Part shown: one piece after another, positions 43,412-55,904 of the stretch
Layout of the letters: every line of letters begins with the position of its first letter
Numbering within the stretch: position 1 is the first letter of the stretch
NCBI GenBank assembly: GCA_001683735.1
Contig: LUGG01000045.1
Span: 60,247 to 124,246 of the forward strand
DNA: 64,000 bases
Source: Grifola frondosa
Lineage: Eukaryota; Basidiomycota; Agaricomycetes; Polyporales; Grifolaceae
Reading direction: 5' to 3'
Made by a program: the position numbers and the translations under genes
Notes under the pieces: model-generated
Seen by the model: the letters and a program-made list of their open reading frames with translations, nothing else
Database searches by the model: none
Told to the model about the DNA's origin: nothing

Positions 43412-46010
43412 TCAGAAGCCTGAATGAAAATGTAACATAGGCCGAAACATAAAGCCCCTGGTATATGAAACATGTCCTTGTTCAAACCCTGCAGACTTGG
43501 CCTCCAAACCCGACCCATCTTTCACTACAATGTCCTTATCACTGGGTCCCAATTCTGGTGATCGCAGAGGTGATGTGCTTTTGTCCACGCGAAGAATCCC
43601 ATCTGCTTGAATCCCGGCCTGCTGCACCTGAGTGGAGGCTTCAGCATGAGGTCGGCTGGAACTGTCGAGGACCGTGATTCGAAGATTCTCAACTACGGCT
43701 TTCAGCATGTCATTCTCCATAGTAAGGTGCTCGATCTCGGCTTTTCGCCGGGGTTCAATGTTGGCAAGCTTGGTGATGGCTTTGTCGGCAATTATCTGGC
43801 CGCGCATAAGTTCGTCGACCATCGGTTCCATTGCATCCAGTCGCGGAATTGCCAATTGTATCTGTGGAATGGCCACCTGGATCTGGGGAATGATGGTTTC
43901 CACGAAAATGCGCCATGACACGATTAGATTCCTGGAATTGCTCCCAAATTTTGGCCCGGTCTTCTGCTGCGACACTTGGTCGCAGCTCTATCTCCCGACT
44001 TTGATAAGACCGGGTCTGATGCCATTGTCCCCATCTAAGAGCGGAGAATTCATCTCGATGTCATGGTCCTCGACATCAGGATGAGCTATGTGGGTTTGAA
44101 CTTTCAGCTGAATACCGAGAGAATAAGGTAATACTCACTCATGGCTTTGCGGCGCTTTGCTGGCCGTGCTGATGACGTGATCTCCTGGTCTTCATCCCCT
44201 GATGGGCCGGCTTGGCCATTGTGCTTGACGGAGGAGTGGCACTGATGCCTCAGATTCTTCAGATTCTGAGATTGCTGTGTGGGATTGGGCTTTCAGTGAA
44301 ATAGATACTCAAAAATGTTGGTTCTCACATCTAGCGCGACTGTGCTTGGGAGGACGTGGAGGTGAAACAATCTCCTCCTCTTCCTCCTCCTGAGGGGAAA
44401 CGGATTTGGGCCGTTTGATAAACTTCTTGGGTGGCGTAGCATCCAATTCTTGCTCTGATGGATGCTCTGTGTGGGATTCGACTTTAATATTCACAGCGCT
44501 CAACCAAAAATGACTCACCTGCAGGTTTGGTGCGCGGCTTTCGTTTTCCACCTTTCGGATCCATCTCTGTCTCTGAAAGTCATGTGAATAAGTGAAAGTA
44601 AATGATAGATGCACCTCACCTATCATTTTGCTCGGCTTTTTCTTGCCAGCCCCCTTTGATGTGGGTTTCGATGAGCTTTCGTTGGCTGCTTTTGCTGCTT
44701 TTGCTGCAACCCGTTTCAGCTCCTTTTCAACCCGGTCTTGCTCTAGCTCGTTCCAGTCTTTGGCGAGTGCGGCTTCCAGTTGAAGATTGCGAGGAGGAAG
44801 TATCCCCCCTTCTGCCAAACGTTCCTCCCTCGAACGGTTTTGCTCTGCCCACATCCATTTTCCTCCCTTTTTATCACGGCGTCCACTGAGGTTGCACGAT
44901 GTTTTGCTCCTCCGGCAGTTCATGCAGATAATGCTGCTGGTAAAGACATAACACGTCTCATGGCGAGTGATGCACTGCTGGCAAGTGATTTCCGAACGCC
45001 GGTGGTGAATGGCATGAACGTGAATCCCGCATCATCACTCACAGAACGCAAAAACTTTGGCGGCGGACGCCGTTCACCAGGCTTTCCACGCTTGACCTTC
45101 GTTTGCTTTGGCATGTAGTCGCCCTCTGGATCTTCTTCATCTTCATCAGGAACCACGAAGTCCTCGAGAACCTCTGACTTTGAGCCTGCGCCTCTCTGCG
45201 GCTTTCGGCTTGCCTGCTCTGGAGGAGCTGGAGGCAGATCTTCCACTGAGGAATCGTCTTCACTTGATATAATTTCCTTCGATTTTGGGGATGTTTGATG
45301 GTTTTGGATGGGTTGGCGGGTTTGGACACTTAAGTGAGGTGTAAATACGATTGTATATCGAACAGATTGACACACACCGGGTTTTGCAACCCCCTTTCCT
45401 TTGTCACGAGGGGCGTCTGCCATCTCAACATCACCCTCTTTGCCTGAGTTCCTTTCCACCCGGTCTTCAGCACGTTGACCAGATCGGCCCATCTTCTTGG
45501 CTGGTGGTGCGGGTTTGGGAGCCTTGGGCTTAGGTGGCTGAACCCGGGGTTCGATATCTGCCGCCTTTTGTCAGCACAGTCTGAAGTCAAAACAAAATCG
45601 CTTACAATCCTTCCACCAAACGTTCACATTCTCGTGAGCTGGGATTTCCTGCACAACGGTTTTTACCCAGGCGTGTTTTGCAATACGGGGGTCCTCGGCA
45701 CTGATGGCATTCAGATTCTTGACTCGATGGTCCTTGCTAGCGTCCTGAGCCTCGCATACGGCACTGAGAATCGGGGCCGGAATTTGAAAGCGCTTTCCCT
45801 GTTGGGCGAGTTCCCTCATCATCCTGAACAAAGCATTCTAAAAAATGAAATTAGCACCACTCCCATTCAAAGCCGGTGACTCACAAATTCAGTCCACCAT
45901 TGGGCAGCAAAGTCAGGATACCTCTCATGATCACGTTTCGGAGCAATTTCCAAAGCCGCACAGAGGGAGCCGGCATTGGTGTTGAAAGTGTTGACGTTGA
46001 TTTCAGACAT
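43412..46010 (-). CDS. Gene A1, Zn2Cys6-type cysteine cluster protein of K2 (left copy)
   Basis: Minus-strand multi-exon gene. Exon 1 (46010-45885) has 42 codons, MSEINVNTFNTNAGSLCAAL ending WWTEF. Exon 2 (45837-45606) encodes LSAVCEAQDASKDHRVKNLN and AWVKTVVQEIPAHENVNVWW. Both exons have exactly the lengths of those in A2. Then an acidic/basic linker and the cysteine cluster at about 44985-44880: EITCQQCITRHETCYVFTSS then CMNCRRSKTSC, spacing C-x2-C-x6-C-x8-C-x2-C-x6-C, which is the Zn2Cys6 binuclear cluster spacing. A Lys/Ala-rich helix (VEKELKRVAAKAAKAANESS) and Glu-rich segments follow, and a C-terminal coiled coil at 43975-43412 (ADKAITKLANIEPRRKAEIE). Likely a nuclear DNA-binding protein; binding to K2 ends is my guess. 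Divergent with B1. Confidence 0.65.
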
Positions 46011-46483
46011 GGTATCAAAAAAAGAGCTGGATGTCGGTAAAGACTAAAGCGTGTCGGCTGGTTTGAATGGACTTGGTGATGTTTCAAGTGAGAGGAGGAA
46101 AAGACGTGAGAGAAGGGACTTCGGGGTTATGAAGGATTTGGGAGATATCACGTGATCGTGAGATGTTGATTTCTATCGGCATTATTTTCGGCCATCTCCA
46201 CCCATTTACCGGTCGGAGTTCGCTAATTTCAGGCACGTGAGATAAAGACTGAAGTCTGAACCCCATGCTGTTTTCCCCTCTCTTCCTGCAACCCATCCAG
46301 GTAGTAAGTTATCATTCACTTAGGGATCATACCTGACTTCTAACAACAATCATTTGTTAGAAAGTTAAACTCGTACCGGCATTCATCTTATCCAACCACT
46401 ACTTTGAACAGCAAGGTATTGGCCCAACAACACTGCATTCCAATGTTTTTTTGCTCACATTTTGCAGGAAATTCCCCTATTTG

Positions 46484-47510
46484 AATGCCGTCTCAGATGA
46501 AAACCGATGTCGCTGGCCGTGGGCAATATTACCGAGACTCGAGTTCTATGGAGGTAGAGATGCAACTGGGAAATCTGACTGCTAGTCCAACACCGGAAGC
46601 CGATATCGACATGGGTAAAGTAAAATGTTATCTCTAATCATTTTTAGCTAATCATCCTTCATAAAGACTATGAATTAAATTCTCCACGATCCATAAATGA
46701 TAGTTATGACCTCGGTTCTGCACCCCAATCCCGCTCTCCCAGCCCAGTCTTTGAAGCGTATGATCTCGGTTCTGCACCCCAATCCCGCTCTCCCAGCCCG
46801 GCCACTGGAGAGTATGACCTTGGTCCCATACCCCAATTCCATGCACCCAGTCCTGGCCTCGAGTATGATCTCGGCTTTCCACCTCAATCCCGTGCTGTCA
46901 GCCCGGCATTCATCGACATCGACTATGACCTTGGTTCACCCATACACTCCCCTCTATCAGCCCAGGCTTTGATGGTATTGACCCCAGCGCCATTTTGCCA
47001 GAGTATGACCTCGGCTCTCCACTTCCTGAAGGCCATGATGGTTCGACATTCATTACATTTGAGAATCCTTCAGAAACCATCATGAATGAGCAAGCCTTAG
47101 AATATCTGCCCGATCGGATTCGAGTCCAAACCCAGTTGCTGTACAAACGCCGGCATGCAATCTCCCAGTTCAGGGAAATGACCGCAGATGTTGGGCAGAT
47201 CTTGCTTAGAGCAGAGGCTTTGGCGCAGTCAGCATCTATGGATGAGGTGGAGCACCAGATTGATAGCAACCCGTCTTTTGTGGAGGTGCTACCCTCCATC
47301 AGCAAGCTTCGTTATGTCACATATGAAGATCGCAAGTTTCTGGACAAGTCCGGCCTTCATTGCATCCAGCTCACAAAGCCGAGCCGAAACCCGTCTAATG
47401 CCGAGGAGGAGGATAGCTTGGATAAAGCCCTGAAACTTGGCAAGATTGATCATGAGGTGGATAGACAAGTGGATTTAAAAGGAAAGGCAGTTCAGCCACA
47501 TGGTCAATAA
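46484..47510 (+). CDS. Gene B1, YDLGSPP-repeat protein of K2 (left copy)
   Basis: Starts MPSQMKTDVAGRGQYY; intron after DIDM-G, then tandem repeats of about 22 residues, each beginning YDLGSAPQSRSPSP or a variant (seven between 46695 and 47025). The conserved helical core follows: LEYLPDRIRVQTQLLYKRRH, MTADVGQILLRAEALAQSAS and MDEVEHQIDSNPSFVEVLPS, then an acidic tail ending at TAA 47510. The frame changes once in the repeats (46930-46960), so this copy is either slightly damaged or has an unseen tiny intron. Its start faces that of A1 with about 470 bp between them, so the two genes may share a promoter region. The repeats look like disordered interaction motifs. Function unknown. Confidence 0.6.
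46700..47030 (+). repeat. Tandem ~66-bp coding repeats (YDLGSAPQSRSPSP units)
   Basis: Two neighbouring units near 46706 and 46772 are almost identical at the DNA level (TATGA-CTCGGTTCTGCACCCC onwards); the following units are more diverged. They encode the YDLG repeats of gene B1. B2 has four to five units with more variable linkers. Confidence 0.8.
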
Positions 47511-47686
47511 GTAGTATGAACTAGTTTAGTTGCACATGTCAGTGAATCCACTCAAAACCGGAATGTCGAACTCCAGATCAGTGCCGCATATCTATATCAT
47601 TACTGTCATGTATCAAAAGTTCATATAAATGATTCACATATCATCTATGCCTATGTCAGAAAATCGCATCAAAATAGTCAGATCTC

Positions 47687-50563
47687 TCACCTCTTGCCTG
47701 CGCGTCGAGGTGCAGGCTTTCGGACAGGCTTTCGACCAATTGCCTTCTTTGGTGGTTTTCTGGTGTTGTTCACGGAGGGAATGGGGCATTCAGCCTTTGT
47801 CGCAGCGCGGGTTTGGCGTCGAAGACCGTGGTCCAGCATTGGGTTCTGTCTCGCATCATGTTCCTCATCCAATTTCCGCTTCGTTCCCCGAGTTACCATC
47901 CTGCGAGCCGGTGATGGCTCACCAATGTCTGATGGTGATGGCTCATGGTGGGAGATAGAAGGCAGAAATGCCATATTCGCTTTGACTTTGGGGATGGAAT
48001 TGGGATCGATATTGAACCGGCTCTGATCCTCAACATCAACATCTGCCATGGACATATGATCATCATCCAGTAGCAATGGAGCTTGCTGTGGATGCACTGT
48101 TTCTGTCTCAGCAAGAATATCAATGTAAAATTGCTGTATCCGTCCAACAGGTTTCCCAGCGGTGAGCCGTCGTGGCTTAATAGCTGATACGATTTGTGCA
48201 GGTTTGGGAGAATGTTTGCCATTGAAACCGGATGGCCCGGCAATGGCGGTTCTGACAGCAATTGCTGAATTCCTCTTCACAATGGAAACACCTTGATCTA
48301 TAAAAGTTTCTGTGGGGTTTTGGGCCTCAATATACTCCTCCCACGTAATCCAAGATCTTGTCATCCGGCCACACATCTCCAGCAAATTCTGCACATCCTG
48401 GAAGGTATGCACTGTGGAATAGAGATGAGATGGAATATCGGTCGAAGTGTCATCTGGATCGGCAACCACAAACTGCGCAATTTTGAGATCTCGCAGCACA
48501 AGCCCAATGCTCAATGCCGCGAGGATTGCATTTTCGGGCTTGAAACTCGAAATGTCGGACTCCCATGTTTCCACCAGAACCGTCCAGTCAGCGAGAAATT
48601 TGAGCATTGTTTCAACGTCCAGATGGAATGATGGCGGAAGAACCGAATATGTGAAAGTCCAATCCCACGCTAGAGTTGTAGCTCCATCCGGCATTGCTGT
48701 TTCCAGGTCACCCTGCATGCTCAATGTTATTAATTAAAAACATTTAAGCAAGATTATACATACCGGCATTCGCGTGATGACTCGAATGAATGTCTGATAT
48801 AGGGCCTCATCAGACAAAGCCATGAGGAACACGCGACGGAGATGACCACTCTGGCCTGCCCAAGCTGGTGACTCGTCCTTTGCCACCTTCGTATTTACTC
48901 TGGCCACCGGCATTGGAAGAATTGCTTGGACTGGCTTACGGGATTGGGTAGGAACTTCCTGTTCGTCCATGTCCCCATCCATATCTTCAGAACTGTCATT
49001 ATCTAAAGACTCATCCCCACTGAATGCCTCATTGCTGTTCGACTCATCCATGATGCCTGCAACGGCTTTGGCCTTCCCCTTTCCCGTTGCATTTGAGTTA
49101 TGGTCAGCCTTTTTGGAGTGCCAGCGGAGTCCGGTTTCTGGGGAGTATACGGCATTGATTCGAATCGATGCTGCAATTCCATGTGAGAACCGAAAGACAT
49201 TGATGATGTCGGGATTCATCTGACGTCCTTGCCAATACCGGACTAACAGTTCTGCAGAGTCCCTGGTAATCTTTGATGGATCAGTAAATGTCATGCCTTC
49301 CGGAAGAGAACCAGGTTCGATATATCGATCAAATCCTTCCTTGTTCAGCCTGGCCCAAGGAATCCCATGTTTTTTTTCTTTTCCACAAGCCAAACCTGGT
49401 TTAAGAATTATTTAGCAAAGACGCCATGTTTCGGCTTTTAAGCATACCCCAGTGAATGCCCATGAATGTTCGGATGAAATTCTGCATTTCCAGCAAAGGG
49501 ACGTCTAACACTTGTGGCACAATTGGAATACCGGCATCGTCAAGCCCAAATGGATACGGAACCACCTTCGGTTTTACACTTGCCGCGGTCATCGCAGGAT
49601 TATCTTCAGCTACTTTTGCTGCTTGTTCTGGGTCTACGAACAATGTAAGCTGGAAGCCATTGTAAAAATCCTCAGCTTACGGAAACACATATGAGTGAAC
49701 TGTCCCCAAAGAGCATATGTTTCTGTTGCCCACTCCGGATACATCTGAGTAAACTTGCACCGGGTTTCACTGAACTTGTGGTTGAAATCATGCCTGCCGG
49801 CATTCGGGTCAAACAAAAGTCTGAAGAATGCTCATATTGGACTTGCCTGATCACTACCATTTCACCATTAGCATCTTCATGTCCAGTAAGCATGAAGATG
49901 TTGGCATTCGTTTGTAGCTTGACCATTCTAGCAAAATTGGCACACATCTCGGATAATTGTTCATCCGCGACGCTATTCAAAAACGTGAACATCGCGAAGG
50001 CCAAGATCTAAGGAAACTCACATCCTCTGCACCTTCACAGGTGGGCCTCTCTCATTCCATTCATCGGCTTTTTCATCATATTTTCTTCGTGTCCCCAACT
50101 CAACCTGACTGTACAGATAGCTACCAGCTGGCTGGTATGCTTTGATAAAATCTGCTGATCCCGGTCGGGCTTGACTGATTTCCGCTGCTCGATCAATGAT
50201 GTCTTGAGAGTGTTCTGCCCTCCAAACCCGGTAGCCGGTCCATTTGCGAGTAAGGTAATACTTGTCACTCGACTTGCCACTGCTCCCGGCTTTGCCCCTT
50301 TCCCTTTTGGCAAACCACCTATGTATCATCTTTGATAATGCCGTTAATAATACGTCTTTGTCATTTGATTCCGTCATGCTTACCTGCAGCATCTTTCCGT
50401 GAAATCCCTTCTCAGCCTCTTTTCTTCCTTCACAAAAATCTTTTGCAAGTCTCTTTCGAATTCGCTTTCGTTCAGACTTTAAACCCAGAAGATGTGTCTC
50501 AGCAGAACCTTCCAAAGCTTCAAGTTCTGTAGCGGTCAAGATGATCACAGTTCTGGAAGACAT
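47687..50563 (-). CDS. Gene C2, large conserved protein of unknown function in K2
   Basis: Minus-strand multi-exon gene from MSSRTVIILTATELEALEGS to a very basic C-terminus (KPPKKAIGRKPVRKPAPRRA). Exon 1 ends HGKMLQ; exon 2 is WFAKRERGKAGSSGKSSDKY through FIKAYQPAGSYLYSQVELGT to DEWNERGPPVKVQRM. Then come LSEMCANFARMVKLQTNANI, FTQMYPEWATETYALWGQFT, IPIVPQVLDVPLLEMQNFIR, GIPWARLNKEGFDRYIEPGS, MTFTDPSKITRDSAELLVRY, an acidic Ser/Asp region (SLDNDSSEDMDGDMDEQEV) and a C-terminal domain (47687-48724) with FHLDVETMLKFLADWTVLVE. About 850 residues. One frame break near 49825. The same family occurs in K3 at 37.7-40.1 kb. It starts 240 bp from the TET/JBP gene, on the opposite strand. No known domain recognised. 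Confidence 0.6.
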
Positions 50564-50804
50564 GTCAGAGTGCAGATGGGGGTGAAAAAGAAGGAGGAAG
50601 AAATCAGAGCATGTCTTCGCTTCGAGAATTTAGTTGCATGTGACATCTGACAGCTGACAATCATTTGATTTGCTGACAATAATCCCGGAGTCGGATTCAA
50701 CCATTTCCGCAATGTGAAGATGTTTTTCTACAGTAAATGTAATTTAACACCTATTTAGATGACTGTTTGATTAGGACAAATTTCATCCTTCCTGCCAGCA
50801 CATC

Positions 50805-52055
50805 ATGTTTGAAACCATCTGGAACCTGAACTACACTGATGCTCTGTCACTGTACATGCTACAACTATTTACAATGCAAATCACTGCATCTGATGTGAAG
50901 CCCAGACCATCAATTGTCTTATCAACAGACATGGTATATGAGTGCATGAAGAGTGTTAAAATTCTTGTTCAGGCATTTAATAATCCAAGTAAGCTTGTCT
51001 TGGAACATCTTATCTTTTAAAGTTGATTCAATCATCATTTGTTGAAGTCAAAGTCGATTGGGACTTGGATCTTTATAATGACCACCTGGGGTTAAAGCCG
51101 ACAGGGAAAAACCACAAAATGGAAGAAGATCTCCGTCGAAGATTTCCACCTTTCCCACTGAAAACCGTCATTGACATCCCCGCAGTTTTGGTGGATAAGC
51201 ATGATCGGATCATGTGTTGGATTTTACCAGAAATCCTGATCGAAACCCGCCAGGTGGGCTTTGGACAACTGGCATTCATTTTCAGTGCCAACCTGTTTGC
51301 AGAGGAAAATCGCAGAATCCCTGAGAAAAATCGAGCCGGTATTGGAAAAATATACAAAACACCAAAAGCATGGAGATCAAATCCAGAGTTATTCAAGTGC
51401 GCCACCCGGTGCTCCTGGTTCATGCCGGGAATTGTGACATTGTCAGCTGCATGGTTTCAGCAAGGACATCAGGTATGTTTGAGCTGTCAAGAATTGACAC
51501 ATTGATGAATTTCAAATGTTGCAGACTGCATCATTCCAGCCGGAAATATCAGCTTCTATCCGAAAACACGTTGAATGCCAGGATTGGCTGCATTCCATGG
51601 GAGAATCAAATGCATTAATCAGCGGCATATTGCGGGTGATGCAACCGGAACTATACACAGCCGGTGTTGCTGCCCTTCGAAAGTTGGGGGAAGATTCTAG
51701 CTTGCAACCTCATATCTCCTCATGGACATCGGCTTTCAGTGCTATTCAAATCATTGCCAATCGGAACACTCCAAACCACCGCGACCATGCAGGTAGAGCA
51801 CCATGGTTGGATTTGCTACTCACCATAGGTGTCTATCAGGAGACATATCTGGATCTGCCAGGGATCGGAGTGAAAGTCGCATATGATCCAGGGACAATTG
51901 TTGGGCTATGTGGAAAAGTGCTTCTGCATGGGGTGGAGGCGACCCATGGGGAGCGGATCTGTATGGCATTTTTCATGTCAGCTGATATTTTACGACATGC
52001 CGAAGTTGAATTTCCTCATTGGATGAGCAGAAAGTATTACTGCAAGCAGGTTTAA
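50805..52055 (+). CDS. TET/JBP-family 2-oxoglutarate/Fe(II) dioxygenase of K2
   Basis: Three exons with good splice sites and matching phases: 50805-50988, 51048-51472 and 51525-52055; 379 residues, no frame break. The catalytic core lies in exon 3: SSWTSAFSAIQIIANRN, the Fe-binding HRD in PNHRDHAGRAPWLDLLLTIG (His288, Asp290), GIGVKVAYDPGTIVGLCGKV, the distal His in LLHGVE (His338) and the 2-oxoglutarate-binding Arg in GERICMAFFM (Arg347). This order fits the double-stranded beta-helix of TET/JBP enzymes, which oxidise 5-methylcytosine or thymine in DNA. Fungal members are known to ride on KDZ transposons. Directly upstream of, and co-oriented with, the transposase; divergent from gene C. 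Likely nuclear. Substrate is inferred, and the exact start codon could be further upstream. Confidence 0.85.
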
Positions 52056-52124
52056 CATGTGTATTTTGAAAAATGATTTTTGGGCCATACATATAAACAG
52101 CTTTGGGGCAGGGACTATGAGCCC

Positions 52125-55100
52125 ATGACTAGAAGAAAAACCATCCCAAGACGTCAGGTTCTGTCCCATAACAGAATCAGGCATGCCGAGTCTGATATTC
52201 ATGGCAACCGAGCCAAGGTAAAGAGGGTCACCAATCCCATGAAAACCGCGGACACTGCATATTTATCAATCCGGACGCCGCGAATGCAAACCTTCCAAAT
52301 TTCCAAGAAACCCTGCCAGATGCTGAGCCTTCTCATCGAAAAACGAAGGTTGGTGTGGCAAATTATGTATGGTGTTGACAAGCTCAAGTGAAAAATATGA
52401 TAACCAGAATCAAAATGACTTCATGCGAGACTGGTTGTGTCGAAAGCAGGCATTTTTGAATAGAATCACCGAAAATGATTATCCAGCAACCGGCCTTCGA
52501 TGTTCGGAATGTAACATTCGTGAGGGCAGCTGGCGATGTCTGGAATGCCTAGGCTCTCCAGTGACATGCATTGAATGTACTCGGCAAACACATCTACGGC
52601 TACCATTTCATCGAGTGGAATCCTGGACAGGTGATTATTTTCGGCCTGGATGGCTGCGAAATGTTGGAATAGAGTTGCATCTTGACACCAGGGAGGGAGA
52701 TGTCCTATCGAAAAAATGGGATGGGAAGCTGATAGGGAAGACGAAGAGGGAGAGGATGAAAACCGGATGGAAGAAGAGATGCCCAGCATCACACCAGCTG
52801 TTGGAAAGTCTTCGCGGACCATGGTAATGTTGATACCAGCGGGATTCATCATTTGGATGTTCACTGGTGTGGATGTCCCAATGCCGTGGAACCAGACATG
52901 CAACTTTTGGACATGGGTCTCTATCCTGCCAGCCATCAATATCCGCAAACTGCATTCCATTTCGTCTACTGGACGACTTCTTGCTTGACAATAAGGAATG
53001 CAAAACCGCAGCTCTGAACTACTATAACAAACTCCGAAGGATTACATCTCCTGGCTTTCCACACACAGTGCCGGTATGTTTTCCCAGTATCGACGGGACT
53101 CAATATTCAAGTTGCTGATCAAAGAAAGAAGGATCGGTACCGGGAACTTCTGCGAACAAGTAGGCAATGGAGAGAGCTGAAAACCGCAAGATGGAGTGGG
53201 TTAGCACACAATCCAGATTCTGTGAAAGGACCTGGGAGTCATGCTATCTTCTGTCCGACCTGTCCCCAACCTGGAGTTAATCTGCCACCTGATTGGGAAC
53301 TTGATCCTCATAGGTTAGTCTGAATCCCGGTCTGAAGATGGTATTAATGAGTTTACAGATGGAAATACCTGCGGAGCTTTGTGATGGATGGCAACTTCTC
53401 TGCTGAGCATATGAAGATGCGAAAGCCGAATGATGATGTTGTGCTTCGTGATGGAGAAGGGTTCATGGTGAAGGATCGAGAATATAAACAGCATTTGAAA
53501 GTTGCAAAGGAAACAAAGGAGGCAAGTGCCAGATCATCCATTGCAGAAATGCAATTATTCTGACCTTAAGTTGCACAGCGATCAACCTGCAATGACCATG
53601 CAGCAGTAAACCAGGCAAATGCCAATCGTCACAACTTAGAAGCCACTGGCATTGGGGCTGCTGCATGTGCTCGTCATGGATGCTTTGTACCTCATTCTGT
53701 TGTTGACTTTCAAAAGGGAGAGAGGTAAGCACATCACTGGGACCCGGTATTCGATGCTGATGAACAATAGACAAAAGAACATGGATTACACCTTGAATGG
53801 AGCTTTTGCTACACTGTGCGGAATCACCCTGGTCCTGCTACTTTATGACATCATGTGCCAGTACAGCAAGCACCTGAAAGCCCGGTTTGCAGGGAATCCA
53901 TACCTCAAGATGCCACCCGGTTTGAAGCTATTGCACGGTATTGGGCTTTTCCACGTTCATGGTCATCAAGACAAATTTTTGCAAGATATTCCCCGAATTT
54001 CATTGAGGGCGCCGGTCAAATTGATGGAGAAATTATCGAAACCCTCTGGGCTCCGCTCAATCACATTTCTGGAAGCACACGTGGAATGTCAACAGCACAT
54101 CGGAAAGAAGTCATTGATGATCACATGAATGATTCAAATTGGAAGAAGTTGACCAGATCCAGTAAGTTGACAGACCATGAATATTCTCGGCATTCACTCA
54201 CTGTTCGAAACTCAGTTCCGTCCCTAATCCGAAAGTATCGGAAGGCCGAAGCGGGCCAAAAGCTTCATGGGGAAGCATTAGAACAGGCCAATCTCAATGC
54301 CGATCCAGATGATCTCAACATTTGGATGGAACAGTATCTCTGCGCTATGTCAGAGAGAGACAAAAATGTGGAAGTAATGGACATCTTTGAAGTGAAAAAG
54401 CGTGAAGGTCAGTGAGATGAGTTTTGGATGTAAGAAATGGGCCAGAATCATCTGATTTTGCTTACAACAGCTCCCACTCGGAATCAGATTCAATTAGAAC
54501 TTGCCAAAGCTGAGCAGAGTGAGGGACTCACAAGGGGCGCGGTTTCCTGGTTAGCATCTGGAATTCGAATACAGGAGTCACAGTGAGTGAAAAATATGTG
54601 AAATTTGTTTTAAACTGAAAGTGCATTAAGGTCCTTGTTAGCCACAGAGATACGAAAAGCGGGCCGAAGTCCAACAGTCAGTGAGAGGTTGCTGGTTTTG
54701 GATCGTCAGCAACGTCTTCAAACCCGCATTAACAATTTCCAAAAACAAGCTATTCAATTTATGTTGAATACCGAGGACGACGGCATGGAGGTGAATGCCG
54801 AATGGGAGGACACTGGTGAGGGTGATACGGAACCTGATGATATGGATAATATCCAGGATGAGGTACCCGCCGAGAAATTTGTTCTCAATATGCCATCCAC
54901 CATAGGTTGGGAGGAGTGTAAAAGACTTCAACTCCAAACTGTCGCCAAGGAAGAAATAGCACTTCGGAAAGGCCAAATGGATGATGCTCTCCATCGAATC
55001 CGGCTGGCTCTCGGGTATAAAGCATTCTTATTTCGAACTCGGGTGCGAGAAGCAAATAGCCAGCGAGAGAAACTCCGATCATGGGATGATGTGCATCTCT

Positions 55101-55675
55101 CGCAAACTGAGGTGGCTCAGCAATCTCGAGTTTACAGCCTGGCGCGTCAGGCTCTCCTATCCTTTTATCCAGCCCATGCAGATGAAAGGCGAGAAGATCG
55201 AAAGACGATAATTGATCGATACCAGACTCTCAAACCCGAGGACTTCAAAGTAGAAACGGCTTTGGTGGAAGCTCATACCCGTGGTTTGAGGAACAAACCA
55301 CTGGCATGGTTTTGGACAATGGATTTGGAAGGAGACAGCAACGGAAGTGACTGGATGCGGGAATGTAAGTCAATCTCACATACTACTGAATCCTGGTTTT
55401 TACTATTGTCTGCAGTTCATCGAGTTAACTGGCTCAGGGCCAAGGCAAGATATGATCGCTGGAAGGAGGAATACATTATCGTCACCTCAGAAATGGAGTG
55501 GACCATCAGATTCTTTCGTCACCAAGCACAGATCTGGAAAACCCGAGCAGAACAATCCGATAGCAATGGTCACCAGTCTTATGCCAGAAAACAGTCTGCA
55601 ATGTGGAAATCTTTTGCAGATTCTGCAGTGGCAGACTTTGGTGATGTTTTGAACAAAGATCTTTCTGTTTTGTGA
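52125..55675 (+). pseudogene. KDZ transposase with CxC2-like zinc domain (K2), several frame breaks
   Basis: N-terminus MTRRKTIPRRQVLSHN. The CxC2-like cysteine cluster is at about 52499-52625 (LRCSECNIREGSWRCLECLG, CIECTRQTH). Then GIHHLDVHWCGCPNAVEPDM, LLDDFLLDNKECKTAALNYY, RYRELLRTSRQWRELKTARW and FCPTCPQPGVNLPPDW. The RNase H-fold motifs follow: MDGNFSAEH (~53382), ARHGCF, LLLYDIMCQYSKHLKARF (~53840), GIGLFHVHGHQD, GQIDGEIIETLWAPLN (~54018) and a helical C-terminus (54641-55672). Introns: GT-AG near 53075, 53315, 53729, 54414, and a GC-AG intron at about 53522-53578. Single-base frame breaks at about 52683, 52826, 52962 and 53965 separate otherwise conserved blocks. Unless these are assembly errors, K2 cannot move by itself. 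Confidence 0.88.
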
Positions 55676-55904
55676 CAATGACGTGGTTCATATTTCCTGT
55701 TATAAATGGTGTATTTCTGTTTCTGGCATTTAATCTGAAAATAAACTATAAACTCCCATAATGGTCAGAAGGCCTGAGTGCCGGTGATGTGAAACTGTGA
55801 CAATGGAGCTGACATGTCTATTGTGGACTGTAATAGGAGTTTGAACTTTAAATTCAATCTGCTTATATATGGTCACTTATCTGCATATGCAGCTCCATTG
55901 CATC

